Part shown: positions 48,601 to 62,023 of the stretch, one piece after another
How the letters are laid out: every line of letters starts with the position of its first letter
How positions within the stretch are numbered: position 1 is the first letter of the stretch
Origin: Pyxicephalus adspersus
Taxonomy: Eukaryota; Chordata; Amphibia; Anura; Pyxicephalidae
DNA: 64,000 nt
Assembly (NCBI RefSeq): GCF_032062135.1
Contig: NC_092859.1
Span: 23,238,666-23,302,665, forward strand
Reading direction: 5' to 3'
Made by a program: the position numbers and the translations under genes
Notes under the pieces: model-generated
The model's input: the letters and a program-made list of their open reading frames with translations, nothing else
Databases searched by the model: none
What the model was told of the DNA's origin: nothing

Positions 48601-51600
48601 GGAACATCATCAACTCATGGAAAGTGTTCCCAGGAACAAAAAAAGTATAAGAGGTACAGGATCTGTTCTCTCTTCTCCACTGACCCTCTGTGGATTTGTC
48701 CACTGGAGATGGAGAATGTGGGAAAGTTTGTGACTCAGGAATCTCCTTTGTTCTGACTCTGTATTATTCAGGGGGGCTCAGGAAGGCAGGAGACAGGGGG
48801 CTTTGTCTGTATAAACAGCTACTGAATACACAGTGACATCATTCTCCAGAGACAGGGGAGGACATGAGACCGCCAGCCTGTGCTCACCAAATTATTACAT
48901 CACCAGGAGATTAGCACGAGTGCAGGTCATTGTGTCCAGGATACATTGGGAAAAAGGCCATGAGACCTTCTATGAACACTAAAATCATTTGCAAATTAAA
49001 AACACCATTAACTGAAACTTTCATGAATTTCCAATACGCTGCTTCAAAATCTCAGAATTTCCACCTGCTGCATTTTTTACTTTAGCTGCCCACACCATAG
49101 AGCTTTACTCCTCCTGCTGAATTCTTGGCAGGTAGTATGTTACGACTCATTCCCTTTCAGGAAAAGAATTAAGGAAATTTAAACTCGTCAGTACATTATA
49201 AAAAATTCTGGAGGTAGAAGGCTCATCTCAATTCTCAAATTTGGCTCTGTTTTGCAGTAGTGTAATTGGATATATATAGGTTGCAATTGATTACACTGCT
49301 AAAGCATTCACAATGGGAACTTGCTATCTGTCACAGGTAAAATATGACAATCTTTATAAATCAATGTTTTAAATAAAATATAAACCAACTTTAAGCTTCA
49401 TCTAGATCAGGGGTTACCTACTGTAGGTATTCTTTGGAAGTATGGGAACCAACTATTAGAGGTGTGATGATGATTGGTATGAAGAATGAAAGAATAAACA
49501 GGACTTTCAGCATTACTGAAGCTATGATTATTGTGGAGAAGTAGACTTGATGTGTCAGGTCCCATGGGAGTACCACTTATCATATATGGGTCCCTATTAC
49601 ACATTCTAAGTGAACAAAAACAACCATAAAAATGTCTAGTGGTGGCTAGTCTGTGTTATTTTTATAAAAACAATTTTGGCAAAAGTCTAAAATTATTTTT
49701 TTTATGTTTTAGCTAACCCTAGTTAAAATAAATCAGAGCTAATGACATCTTAAGAATTTATACTTGTGCATGATACAGTGCTGTATACCACCCGGCACTT
49801 TTCTGTAACCACCCAGCTGTTTTTGGGTAATTACTGAAAAGTTGAGTCACAATACAGGGGCCATCACCCTCCCACAGCTTCTTTCCACCAGGCTTAAAAC
49901 ATTTCTGGGGAGAACACTAATACTACGTCTTAGGATGATGGTGATTTTGACAGTCTGGTGATAGGGGTGTGGGGACAATACTGTATTAAAATTCATTGGG
50001 GATTTATAATGGAAAAAAAAAAGTTAGGAACCCGATTAAACAATTACAGGTATAAACCCATGTCTAATCCAGCTGTTGTCAACCTGTGAGGTACAAAAAA
50101 CCTCAAAGGCGTCTGTGGACATCATTAAAGGTCAGAGATGGGGATGTGCTACAGAGATGGTTGGACAGGAACCATGCTGTAAGAAACATATGGGGGACAT
50201 GTTCTTGAGGATAGGTAGAGAAATTTGTGGATAATTAACAACATTTCAGAAAAACTAATTTATTTAATGGAAGGTAAAGGAGGAGCTGTCCCTAAGGTGA
50301 GCTTAGTAGGTGGTAATTTAGGTGTTTTAGATATAGAACAAATGCTGTGGTCAGAGATGGGGCTGAAATTTAGATTTATTCAACCCAAATAATTGCTATT
50401 AAGGCCTGATCAAATATTACAAAAGTTGAGGCAGATAAGTTATTAGATATTGGATACAATCACCCTATCATCACTGAATAGGGAAACTAATAAAGTGGTG
50501 ATCAATAAAGGGTTATTTTAAACATTAAGGATTTTCAATATTACTCTACATTCCTAACTTACACTTTTTTGGCACTGGAGCAGGTCATTTACAACCCACA
50601 ACAAACCAGGTTAATTTTAAATCCCCCAATGCATTCACTTGAAATTTTTCCAAAAATGTCTTCAGAGTAAGAAGTCAACCCCAGTACTGCCCCCCTGGGA
50701 TGTTGGAACCTAAAGCACAAGCACATATGAGCAGAGCCATGACTTCATACTCACGTTCTGCAATCTGTTTCACAGGAAAGCCCAGAAAGAAGCTGAACTC
50801 CACCAGACTCAGGTTCCTCAGCTGATCGCTGATCTCAGAGCCATTCAGGAATCCATTGCGATCTTGGACAGTGTAAGTGATGGTGATTGGAGCCTTCCAG
50901 GTGATCACCCGGGGCAGGCTGGCTGTAATGTTGACTATCTGTAGGATGAAAAAAACAAAAGTAGATTTCTCACCAGAAGTGATACATTCTCTGACAAGTC
51001 CTCAAAGGTACAATCTGTTACCTGAACGGTGACATTTTTCCTCTCCTGGTGCAGTCGGCGCACCTCATACAGTGCTAGGCTTAGCCCTTTCTGAATCTGT
51101 TCGCTGAATGGGCAGAGTCTGATATCCACGGTTTGTGGCACAAACTGCAGGACTGCAGGGAAAGTGACAAAGACAATAAATTGAAGGTGATCCATACTGT
51201 ATTGTCCCTAAACACAACACAGATTGTTTACTAGTCACATAGTCAGAGCTGGAAATATTTGGTCAGGGTGCCCCCACATCAAATTAGGAAACTTTTAATT
51301 ATGAACAGGATTTCCTAACACACATTCTGTCATACTGGGCCAACCCTAATCCACTGTACTGTATCTTTGGGTTTAATATCCTAGTACGGCATGAATGCTA
51401 GGACTACAGCATTAACTCTTACATCCTCGCTGCACACCTAAACAATAACAATTAAAGCAACAACAACCTGCTGATGACTGATTGTAATCCAGAAGTTGCA
51501 ATGAGCATGTCTTACCTGTCTGAATGTGGAATCTTTGGTCCAGTCCAAGAAGTGCGGTCTGCAGGGACACAATAGGAGGAGCCGGTCCAATTACAAGGCC

Positions 51601-52133
51601 GCTCCTGCTCAAAACATTAACAACGGCAATGGCTGTGTACACAAAGGGTCCAGAAGTCGCCATGAAAGAGTAGCTCTCTGACAATGTATAGACCTAAAAA
51701 ATGAAATAGCAAAAGATTTAGATGGTTTCATCCTTAATCTACATTATTAATTGGTACACAACATAAAAAATAATGTATTATGAATTACAGAAAAAATGTT
51801 AATGTAAAATAAATATATAACTAGAGGTCAGGAAGTGTACCAGTGGTACAGAAACTACAAAACTGCAAGATTTTTGTGTGTTGTCAACCTCAGAATGCTC
51901 TGCAGTGGTATGATAAAGGATCAATAGAATGCATGCATTACTGCATCAGTCTATTGGCGCATATATATCAGGGTTCTCCCCAGGCCCTTTTCGCTGGGTG
52001 CACCACCCGGGATTTTTCAGCACCCACCCGGCTGTTTTTGGGTGGTTACTAAAGGTTTTTGGTCACAATACAGGGGCTGCCACCCACCTACAATTTCTTC
52101 CCACAGGGCCTAAAAAAAAATTTCTGGGTTGAG

Positions 52134-52190
<57 letters not shown>

Positions 52191-55100
52191 TACAGTAAAT
52201 GGCTCATTTGTATTATATAATTGCTTTCACGTTTTGCCTTTTTTTCACGTCAGCCTTAAGTTAGGAGTGTTGGTTTGTTTATCCAAGTTCTGCATCACTA
52301 GGAGCTATATTTGTCTCCTTATAACAACCGAGTGTCCCTTTGCTTCTAAAGTGAAAACCTTGGGGATAGTATTCAGCACAGAGTGACATGAGGATCAGTG
52401 GTGGCAGTCAGTAGACACGCAATGTGCACAGGGCTACCTCAGTGTAGTGGGAAGAATTTTTGTGCCCATTTGTGTGCACCTATTGTTTAACCCTGATCTT
52501 GCCAGATTCCCCCCCCAAGGTTATATGTACAAGATTTGAAAGCCTATCCAGGAAAAATTTATTCTTTCAAGTTAGGTGAAGCCATGTGTCAGTGTAAACC
52601 TCCTGGTATTTTATTTTTATTATTTTTTAGTTTAGGAAAGACCATACGTTTTATTCTCAATCAGTAGTCCCTTCCTATTCTGAAAATAAGATTTTTACTA
52701 TTGTTATAAGGAGGAATTATTTACAGTGGGAGCAAATAGGCAGAGGAATGATTTACTGTATGAAATAGCAATGGGAAAAAAACATCATGGAATTTTTAGC
52801 TGGATTTCTGACCACCCAAATTATTCAGTGATAATACTAAACATATAGATGCCTATTCTATTCAACAATTCTCATTTCTGGATGGAGTGGCCCATTAATT
52901 CTGCACTGAAATGGTTTCCGCTGTGTGTGCGATGTTTTCCTTTCTGCTCACATCTTTTAGTACCAATCCATGAACGCACAGACAATCTCAGCTTTATATC
53001 TCAGTATCTATATTTATCCTCTTCATCAATAATTTAGGGGGGATCTTCTGAGGTCGGATAAGTGGGGAATCGCACAATCATGTCAACTAAATTATTCGTG
53101 TTTGACAAAAAAAAAACAGAAAATATTTCTCTTAGAATTTCTGGAGCCCGAGGCACCCTTCTTTTTCATCAGAATACAGATGTGAATGTACTCTCTAGTT
53201 ACATTGATGATCTGGAGCAAATGCAGCATTTCACTTTGTATACCGAGTTCAAGGTAAAAATGAAAAAAAAGAGTTGTTATGGGTGGGGGTGCATTGGCAA
53301 GGGGGGTATCTAAAATAAAGGGGAATCTGATTTGTCATTTGCACACAAGGACATAAAAAGTTTCCCCTAGGAATGCATACAGGCAAGTCACAAAACTGGA
53401 ATATATTATCTTAGAATAATTGGGATGTTCCTTACTCAAGCTTTGAAGAATCCACATCCAATTTTTTTTTAGGAGCCTATTTTAAAAAAGTGGTAAATGT
53501 GACATTCACCAAATATTCAAACAGATTGGTTAATCATCATCTGCAATATAAAACCCCATACACCAGGAAGACTCGCAGCATGTCACATTCAGTGTTGTAT
53601 AAATAGGATTTAGGGTTTATAAATATTAAGGAATGTTTATAGCCATTCAGGTTTTTTTGCTGTCTGTATCGGTGGGTCGGGGGGTGGTCTGTAAAGTTCA
53701 GGCTTTTACCGCTTCAACCATTCCATGCAAAACTAAAGTCTGGCTTAAGAAGAATTACATGGATGGAATTGTACAATAAATTTTAGATCTACCAACAAAT
53801 ATGTAGTACAAGGGCCTGTCTATAGCTTTGATGATTTTGATTGTACAAAGATAACGTGCACGATGACTGCAATATACAAAACTTTTCTATGTAGTTTTGG
53901 AGTAGGGAAGGATCATTCCTCTAAACCATTTATTTATTTATTTTTGCTTCCTGGGTCCCGTAAGATAATTTCCATTCATTTCCTGTTCTGGGGATCTACA
54001 CCTTTTTTTCCAAAAGGGAATGAAAAGATTTGGTTTAAAACGCACTTTAACGACAAGAGCCAATAACAGCATAAGAAAAAAAAATCCTGCTTGTATTAGC
54101 TGTTCTGTAACTGTACCATAAAACAAAACTATTCAAACGTCTGATCTGCAACAAGTGCTTCCTTTCCTGTATTTTCTACCCTGCAGCATCTGGCACAGTC
54201 CATGAATGAGATCCTTGTTCCTAAACAAGCACCAAACCAAGCTGGCATCAGCTTGCCAAGACAGTGCAGTGTGCCAAAGGGGCAGATGTGAAAACCAAAC
54301 GCACCTTCCAGACCTAATAAGCACCACTAATGTCATAGGAGAAGGTGAAAAAAATGGTCAGCAGGTGGAGAGGTGAAACTGCACAGTTTAAATTGGTTCC
54401 AGCAAAACACTTTGGTCTGGAAATAAGTAGAAGCAAAGAATTCGGGCAAAGCTCCCTGAATGCAAACAAAGTCCTAAATTGTGCATTGACTTCAGGGAAT
54501 GTGATACTTTTATTAGGCATACATGAAAGTGATTGCTCCAGACAGGCCTTGTATGCAAATATTGCCTGTTCCTGTCTGGACTTAGATGTCTATACCCATA
54601 AAAAGTCCATCTTGAAGCTACATTTTTTAGCTGCTATTCCCCTTTTGCAGCAATACTTCAAACCAGTTGTCCCCTGTAGTATCTGTTCTCTTTCACAAGA
54701 GGTCCTTAGTCTTCTCGGTTGAATGACACTCAACATCATTTGTAAGACATACAGTAAATGCAGGGCATCATGGACTTGCCTCCTTATAGGCTGTCTACCA
54801 CTCACAGAAAACTGCAATAGACTGCAGCTTTAATGCCACCAGGACCAGCCCAAAGATACACATATAACTTTATTAGGTATTAAATACATACTGCTTGCTG
54901 AGCCTTAGAGGGAAAAATTGAGTCGGTAGTTTGCTTTTAAGTGAGCATGCCAAACCTTTAGACTTGAATAACCAACCATGCCTTGGATCAGATGGGCACA
55001 GAAGGAGGCTTCTGTTAATAAAGTCAAAGTGAGCACCATGCAGTGACTCTTACTATGTGGTGACGGGTCCACTTTACCATCTCAAGCAATCAAAGCTGCA

Positions 55101-55212
55101 TGCTCCCACTTTAACAATGAATTGTTAAAACAATACTTATCATTTTTTTAAAGTGAAACATGAGAATCATAGGTGTGAAACACTGGACTAAGTGCTAGAA
55201 TGAAAAAAAATA

Positions 55213-55258
<46 letters not shown>

Positions 55259-58200
55259 ACACCTTACATAAAGAATACAGTCAGAAGAAAAATGTAAGAT
55301 GCAGAGACAGATTGATTAGAGAACAAATGAAGTGGAAACTATATCTCCTCCTAATCTGACAGCATGATGGCCTCTTTATCACCCCAACACCATCACCTGT
55401 GCTGTGAATTCACAGTTTATAAAATAGAATCCCTTTTTTACTGACACTTCAGCCAATTAATTAGCTGCAAATAGAGGCAGTAAGTGGGATGAATCTAGCG
55501 ACATGACGCAGGTTATGCATGTGACAACATATCCATATACAGAGTCGTGTATAGTGAATCTCTGTCTTTAAAAGAACTATGACATTTTTATGGGAAACTT
55601 TGTGTTCAGCATGTATAAATAAAAATTACCAATATTTTGAAATATCTCCACTGGGAATGAATAGACTCCCTGAGCAAAGAAACTGCCCATATGACTTTGT
55701 AAAAGTCCCTTTAGAAAACCAAATTTACTACTAAGAAATATATTTATGTTCTGGTTCTGACATTGGATAAGGAGAACTCTATGGTGAAGGTGCTCTTACC
55801 TCAATTTCTACAGGACGGCTAAAGTCTACAGTTAGCAATTCCTTGATGGTTTCAGTAATGTTCTGTACATTGGATCCTCTTGAAAGAACTGGAAATTAAA
55901 ATTCAATTATTAACAAATCATTTTATTTTTTCATGTTTTAGCTAGGCCATGTGCATTGTGCCAAGTATGATTGCTTAAGAAAGTGGCAATACAGAAGGAA
56001 AGAGGCAAGACTTATCAGGATGGGGACTTTTTACTCATCTTTTAACACCCCAATGACACCTTCACTTTTTTTTTTTGCTGTGTTTACTATATGTAATGGT
56101 CAGCAGCTGCGCTATGAAGCTGACATACCTATGGTGTTGTATATACTTGCAATCATTTTACTTCAAAAGAAATAAGTAACTGCCCACTAAGACCTAGTAT
56201 GAATAAGCAGATCTATTCTGTGCTTGATCAACTGATCAGACTGTTTTTTTTGATTGGCAGGTCAATAGGTCGGAGGTCCCAAAATATGGCTCATGTGTGG
56301 ATAATATATTCTACTATTCTGAACATATTTTCTATTTAGAAAGTAATCATAATTCTTATATGAAATAGAATTATTACATCACTTGTACATTGATTGATAT
56401 TCACCAACATTTATGATTGCTTCACCTCCAAAGAAAATTCAGATTGTTCCTAAAACTCAAAAGGACATTCAACCCCATATAGATACTCTAATCAGTAGCT
56501 AGATTTTTCTAAACGTAGCAGCTCAATTTTTAACTGACAGATTCCCACATTCCCACTGATCCTGCTGCAGCAATAATTTTAGGATTTGTTCAAACTACTG
56601 TCATGTCCAAGCACTCTGCTACATTTCCGAAAACCTGCATGGTTTGCAATTGTCCCATACTCCTCAACATACAACTACAACACTTTGTATCAAAATGTAA
56701 TTGCCCCGCAGAAGCATTTTACTGTTACTAAAAATTACAAGTAAAATTTGCAAACATTTCTACAATTCATAGAATCCCTATAAAGTATAAACTGCAATTT
56801 AGGTCCTTTTTATACTAATAAAAAAACACCCCCTCCCCTCACTTTCTTCTACTGGCTACAGCACAAAAGTAAACCTGGAAATATGCGTGTCATGACCACC
56901 TACCAGCAGTAACCAAGTATGGTTCAGGGTTGGAGACATCACACACCCGGGAAGGCTTTGTAGTAGTTGGAGAAGATGTGGCTGTGAGTCCAGAGGGAGA
57001 TGTGATCGGCACAGAGGTTGTACTCGTGGTGGTAGTTTTAGTTTCGGTGGTGCTTGTTGTGGATGCCTGGGTGGTAGAAGTGGTTGTATCATGTTCAGTT
57101 TGAGTAAAAGTTGTTGAGGTGGTAGTTGCTGGAGTAGAAGTTGTGGGTAATACAGTGTTCAGCTCAGTGGGAGATGAAGAAAGACTGCTGCTTGGAATTT
57201 GTGGAGTAACTGGAGTGGACATCAGACCTGCACTCATCTGTGTACTCAGCGTGGAGCTTGTTGTAAAAAGAGGGTTCATGGATGACTGAGAGTTTGGTGA
57301 GTTTATTGTAGTTTCCTGGGTTATAGCAAACAGCAAGCTTGACGTTGTTATCAAGCTTAGGGTGGGCAGTAAACTTACATCAGTTGGCTGGCTTAGTTCT
57401 CGTGATCCACTGAGTGTTGGTGATATTAAAAAGTTGCTTGGGACTACTGAAGTGTAGGCCTCCAACGTTTCCATTGCTGACAAAGAAATGGAAGCAGGAA
57501 GTTCTGTTGTCAGAGGAACCGAGAAAAATGAAGAGGTTTGAAGAGTCTCTTCAATCAAAGCACTGCTGGTGTAATCTGAATCAAAGTAGGAGGTGAACAA
57601 GGCCAGTGTGGTGGAATCCAATGCAGAGGATGAAGGCAGCACAAAAGAGGTAGCACCAGAGAAAGTTGAGGTATAGAAAATGCCCGATTCAAACGCAATG
57701 CTTGGGGTCACTTCCCACATCTCAGAGGACTCTAACAAAACATTTGAACTGCTCTCTGTCCAGTCAGCACTGGACAACGGGGTGAAGGAAACAACAGATG
57801 TTGGATTAACAGTTGGCCAAAGAGTGGTCTCCATGTTGATGGTGTCTGTGAATAGTGAAACTGGTGTCTCCATATCAAAGGACGTTTCCAATATTGCAAG
57901 CTTAGAAGACGAGTCCTGAGTTACAACAGCTGACACGTCACTGGATACCAAGGAGATTGATAAGGAAATTTCTTCTGGAAATGTAGAAAACAAATTACTT
58001 GTTTCATAAGTGGGAACTACTGAGAGAAAACTGGTGGAGACAGAAATATTCTCTGGCTCATCTAAAGGTAAAAGAGTCTGGCTGAAATACATGACAGATT
58101 CAGTTGGAACAAAGGCAGGGGCCTCCACTGTATTTATTGGTATAAAAAGAGAACTGTCGAGGAATGGTGTTGATTCAGATATTGCTACAATAGTAAGGGG

Positions 58201-59582
58201 TGTCTCATAGTCAACACTAGACACAGAAGATAGAAACAGTTCAGTGATAGAAGGCATTAAAATTGTAGATTCCGCCATAGAAAATAGGTGTGTCTCCAGA
58301 TCTTGGGTTTCTGATGAAAACATGGTAGCTACTGGCTCTGGGACAGTAAAAATGGAGTCCACAAGACTTGTAAAATCCATGGATGATTCCAAAACATTAG
58401 TATAAGATGAAGAAACTGGAACTACTGTAACTGAAGGGAAAACAGACTCAACTACTTCAGCAGTAGATTCAACTAAATGCGGAAAATCGGACACTACACT
58501 AGTTTCAATAATTCCCTCGGTTGACCTTGGGCTGATGGTAATGGTTTCTAGATAATCCTCTGACCACCACTGAGTGTATGTGAAACTGGATGACACAGTA
58601 TAAGAAGGCAAAAACGTCTGCTCATAGTGAGATACAAAAGCAGGTATTGGACTTGTAGCCAAAATGTCAGCACTTTTGTTACTTTCCAAAAGAAGACTCT
58701 GGGAGACCTCTGGAAATGGACTCAGTGGCCATTCATACGTTGCAGAGGTATCTGGTAGAGAAGTCATTAGCACGTCCATGCTAGGGCTGGTGGTAAAATC
58801 TTGTGCAAGCCCTATGTCTGAAAAGATTTTGCTTTGCAAAATATTTTTGGTTGAAATGATGGGGACTTCATCTGAATCGGTCAAGCTTGGCAGGTTTACA
58901 CTACTCTCTAAATAGTTGGGGGTATTTAAAGACAACAAAGGTGTGCTAGAAACCACAGGTGTTTCTTCTAACATGGAGTCAAAATTAGTCAAAGTGTAGA
59001 GTTCTCTGGATAATAAATTCTCCAAGACAAAACTTTCCCCTGCAAAACCAGAGGTGGAAATGTCTGCAAGCGTTTTTGGCAACGGAAGAGTTTCAGTACT
59101 CCAAGATGTTTGTGAGATACTACTAAAAAACTCCTCTGAAGGATTCAACACATACTGATCAGAAACTGTTGGAATCGGAAAACTCTGACTAGTTTCTAGG
59201 AGCACAAATGGTGTTGGTTGATTGCTTATCGATTCCATGGTTCCAGAGCTTAAATAAATGATGTCCGATCCTTCAGATGGTGTCACTGAGTAATAAAAAG
59301 CTTGAGAAGCTTCCAGTGATGTGGATGGCTGAGCACTCATGGTTGGAATTATTAAAAAATCATCTTGCAGGACAGCCTCGCTGGAAAGCGGCCAGATGGA
59401 TTCCACAGGTGCCATACTGCCTATCGACTCTGAAAGCTCAGTAGCAATTGTTTCAGGGGTGATGGGTTTCTCCAGGTAAACATTGTGTGAAGATACTGCA
59501 ACAACTTCTTCCAAGATTGAGGCATTTTGGCTTACTTCTAAAGTTTTGTTATGTTGTAAAAACAAGGGACCAAAATGGACAA
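37932..59582 (-). CDS. KIAA1549: KIAA1549 mucin-like membrane protein (exons 2-20, partial)
   Basis: A large type I membrane protein of uncertain role; in human it is the 5' partner of the KIAA1549-BRAF fusion and a retinal dystrophy gene. Exons in transcription order: 56904-59582, 55800-55888, 51516-51693, 51022-51152, 50755-50938, 47512-47571, 46599-46744, 45756-45933, 45176-45354, 44519-44724, 44139-44272, 43548-43753, 42296-42519, 41803-41947, 41164-41475, 40719-40771, 39369-39514, 38666-38835, 37932-38159 (stop). Phases join throughout: 5,648 nt, about 1,880 residues. The first exon (signal peptide) is beyond the right edge. The 2.7-kb exon is Ser/Thr-rich and mucin-like. A folded juxtamembrane region follows (GFLNGSEISDQLRNLSLVEF), then one membrane span at about residues 1230-1252 (LWIIVGVAVPVLVVTIIIVI) and a cytosolic tail with QHSSASIFEHVDR, SIEEVRQTMQSLLDDAFALV and the conserved end SSASLIKAIREELLRLSQKQ. 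Confidence 0.95.
39146..39202. repeat. compound TA / GA microsatellite
   Basis: A TA run (39146-39171) passes directly into a GA run (39172-39202) in a KIAA1549 intron, about 165 bp from the exon 39369-39514. Confidence 0.95.
42100..42260 (+). repeat. short array related to the TCATGTGA minisatellite
   Basis: Three diverged units with 'aaatgtcatgtgatca', 'agagccaatgtagtgaaagc' and 'tggcag'. TCATGTGA is exact at 42112 and 42162, with a TCATGTGT variant near 42212. It lies in the KIAA1549 intron, about 35 bp from the exon 42296-42519, and shares its pattern with 20838-21345 in ATP6V0A4. Confidence 0.55.
42584..42627. repeat. TA microsatellite in a KIAA1549 intron
   Basis: A nearly perfect TA run of about 22 repeats, 65 bp from the exon 42296-42519. 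No other function seen. Confidence 0.95.
43031..43229. mobile_element. foldback MITE with about 90-bp arms
   Basis: The left half (gcctgatttattaaaactct .. gaggatacattttcatcagt .. gctgggtgatccagcaatcc) and right half (ggatcacccaggttcagtga .. tgtgtatcctctccagcctt .. cctttattaaatcaggc) are imperfect reverse complements joined by a short spacer. The 75-codon open frame across the left arm is not a gene. The family name is not certain. Confidence 0.8.
46345..46358 (+). promoter_or_regulatory. candidate CTCF core motif
   Basis: The 14-mer ccacgaggtggcag fits the CTCF core (CCA-x-x-AG-G/A-x-GGC-A/G). It lies in a KIAA1549 intron between the exons 45756-45933 and 46599-46744. A motif match alone is weak evidence for occupancy. 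Confidence 0.35.
49776..49919 (+). mobile_element. hAT-like MITE copy (A) in a KIAA1549 intron
   Basis: Shares 'acccagctgtttttgggt', 'gtcacaatacaggggc' and 'tttctgggg' with 51969-52138 in the same order. It ends agaacacta, the inverse of a cagtgct-like start. No clear target duplication. Confidence 0.55.
51969..52138 (+). mobile_element. hAT-like MITE copy (B), beside a TA run
   Basis: Starts cagggttctccccaggccc and ends ctgggttgagcacta, imperfect terminal inverted repeats. It is flanked by atatatat on the left and a long TA run on the right (52136-52182), compatible with an 8-bp duplication in TA-rich DNA but not provable there. Paired with 49776-49919. Confidence 0.6.
55220..55254. repeat. 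TA microsatellite in a KIAA1549 intron
   Basis: A pure AT run in the 4.1-kb intron between the exons 51516-51693 and 55800-55888. The rest of that intron (52,190-55,200) shows no exon or clear repeat; open frames at 53062 and 54345 have no recognisable homology. Confidence 0.9.
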
Positions 59583-62023
59583 CTGCAAGAAAAAAAATAT
59601 ATTATTTAAAATGTGAACATTTTATTTCAAGCACAAACAAAAATGCTCATGAGACCCCACTAAGGCAATTTAACTTGCTTCTGATAAACCTGATTTTAAA
59701 GCGGAACTTAACCTCCTTTACCCACCAGTCCCTTCCTACAATGAAGACCTAACTGATCCAAAAAATTTTAAAAGTGGAACCTCTGTCAGTTTTTTTCACT
59801 ATGGCAAAGATCTCCCTTCATATTCAGTCTGTAGACACAGAAGGAGATGAGAGAAAGTGTGTACTGAAATACTCATTGTCACCAGGGATTCCATCTTAGA
59901 TTACAAAATTCACTGCACAAATGCTTCTCCTCCATAATACGTCTATTGTATTTCTGTTCTAGCATTACACAGTTTATGTTTGTCATGAACACTGCACACA
60001 TATGGCAGGTAATGAAGCAAAACACAGGGGTAGCCTAAGTAAAGCTAAATGTCAAGAAAATAATACTAAATTTTGAGCCCCGGGAGATTTTTACCATAAT
60101 GTGCAAGTCTGATGATACATGAACAAGTCTGAATTACATGAACATTACAGCAGACTTACCTACTAAAAGGAACCCCTCTAGCACTCTGATGTCTGCCCTC
60201 CCCTGCATTGTCCCCACACCTGGGGTAGCCAACATTGGGTCCCTATGCAAAACTGACTTGGGGCACCTGTGGGGACGCCTGTTGGCTGAGGAGGGTCCTG
60301 GGCCCTTTTAGTTCCGTTGTTGGTAAATGCTGTAGAGTAACACCTTTTATAGCTCTTAGGGACTCCATTGGTAAAATCTTTTTGTGAAGTTGTCTGTGCC
60401 CATTATTAGGGTTTCCCACCACTCTAGGCCTAGGTTCCTAGGAATGCACAACTTATCTGTCCAATATGAAGGATTTCCACCATCCCATTGATCAGATCTG
60501 TGCACCTGCTATACCCCATTATGAAGTGTTCCTGACATACCTCCCTGTAGATTTTCTGAATCTCCAGACCTTTGGTCCCCATTATGAGGGGTCCCCATCA
60601 TCTCTTCACAAAAATACTATAATGTTTATTTGCCACAGTGACATATCACCTAATATAGAATATATTTGATATAGCTGATAATAAATCAGCCACAGAAGTC
60701 ACAGGAGAGGAATATTGGAATTTTGCTTTTCCAGGTAAGTTGAATACACAAAACGCCTTCAAGTGTACCTAACAAGCATACACACCATGGTGTTCATTTT
60801 ATCTGAGAGTCTATATTCAGCACATCCATTTTCCAAGAGCAGTGACCTCATGACCACAAGGCACAGATGTCAGTGAATCAATTAACTGGTTGAAATCCAA
60901 ATTTTTTTCCCATTTAACAAATTAGTGAGTTCTACATTTGTAGATGTGTGCTGTAGAAATTGCCGTACAGTGATGAAGGTACAGGGCATGTGCTTTTATC
61001 TGCTAGAAGACATTCTCCTTCTGTAAAAGAGCAGGCAGTGACTGATGAGCGTCTGAAGTCAATAGCAGTAAAGGGGGGTGTGTGCGCTCATTGAAATTCA
61101 GTCCGCAGTCTCAGAGTAATCGCATCGGCCTCTGGAGGCTTGGCTCTAATGCCTGAGACAAGCCGCACTGTAGAGAGAGAGCAACGCCACACCTTGTGCG
61201 TAGGCAATGCCGGCTCTCCGTCACCAAACAGAGCGTATATTGCTCTATAGGTAATGTCCAAATGCTGGGGGCATTTATAAAACCTGTCAGGCTGATAATG
61301 GGCACTCCATGTTTGTTTGGGGCATTTATTTTTAAACCTGTTACCTTTATGAACCCATTGCATCTAGTAATCACAGATGGTATTTGGCCTGAACCAGCCG
61401 AAGGGCAAGAGCCAAGCAATAATTACCACTTGAAATGATCCGTGGGAAAGGTGGTTAGTCTGTACAGGGTTACGCAGAAGAAAATCCAGACAATGGCCAT
61501 TTTGTGCTTGGGAGAACTCTGTAGGATCAGAACAGCCTGTCTATAGAGCGTGCTGGGTTTGGTTTACAAGCAGTGACAGGTGGCAGGTGAGAGGATTTCA
61601 CTCTGCAATCCGATTTCTTATTCTTTCAGGAGCACAATAGCTCTCCATGATGAAGAGGAGGAGGAGGAGGAGGGGATTCACATGGTTCATCGGGCCCTGT
61701 GTGCTTAGAAGCCTAAAGTAACGTTAACCCGCAGAGAAAAAGGCAGCTGAAGTTCTTCTACATGGTGGTGAGGACAGGAGAATAATTTGGAGGAATCTGA
61801 CTGAGAAGCTGCTCAGTCAGATTGCAGCTACAATTTTTCACATGGCACCCAAGCTGTTGGTAGCAAGCACACAATGTAGATGCCCTTGGTGTAGGGTTCT
61901 CCTCGAATTTTTAATATTTAGGTAATTGAAAAAATAAGTCGAGAGCAGGAGGCTTTTCAAACCTTTGCGATCTGAGGCTTCTCATGGATCATCTCCAAAT
62001 GCAACCAAAATTCTATAAGTCAA
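59583..62023 (-). other. KIAA1549 intron 1 (part)
   Basis: The exon at 56904-59582 is preceded on the minus strand by a strong acceptor (ttttttttcttgcag), so the sequence to its right is intron. No first exon with a signal peptide or CpG island is seen up to 64,000. A short GAG/GGA run lies at 61648-61675. Otherwise no repeat was recognised here. Confidence 0.55.

Noticed and set aside
54345..54722. 125-codon open frame on the plus strand
   Set aside because: No homology recognised, no supporting splice or promoter signals, and it lies in a KIAA1549 intron on the opposite strand.
57414..58915. Plus-strand frames opposite the large KIAA1549 exon
   Set aside because: Shadows of a long Ser/Thr-rich coding exon on the minus strand.
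56890..59565. An intronless 891-codon gene
   Set aside because: The frame has no proper ATG at its start (it opens on TTG and continues upstream to a splice acceptor) and ends past a splice donor; it is one exon of KIAA1549.
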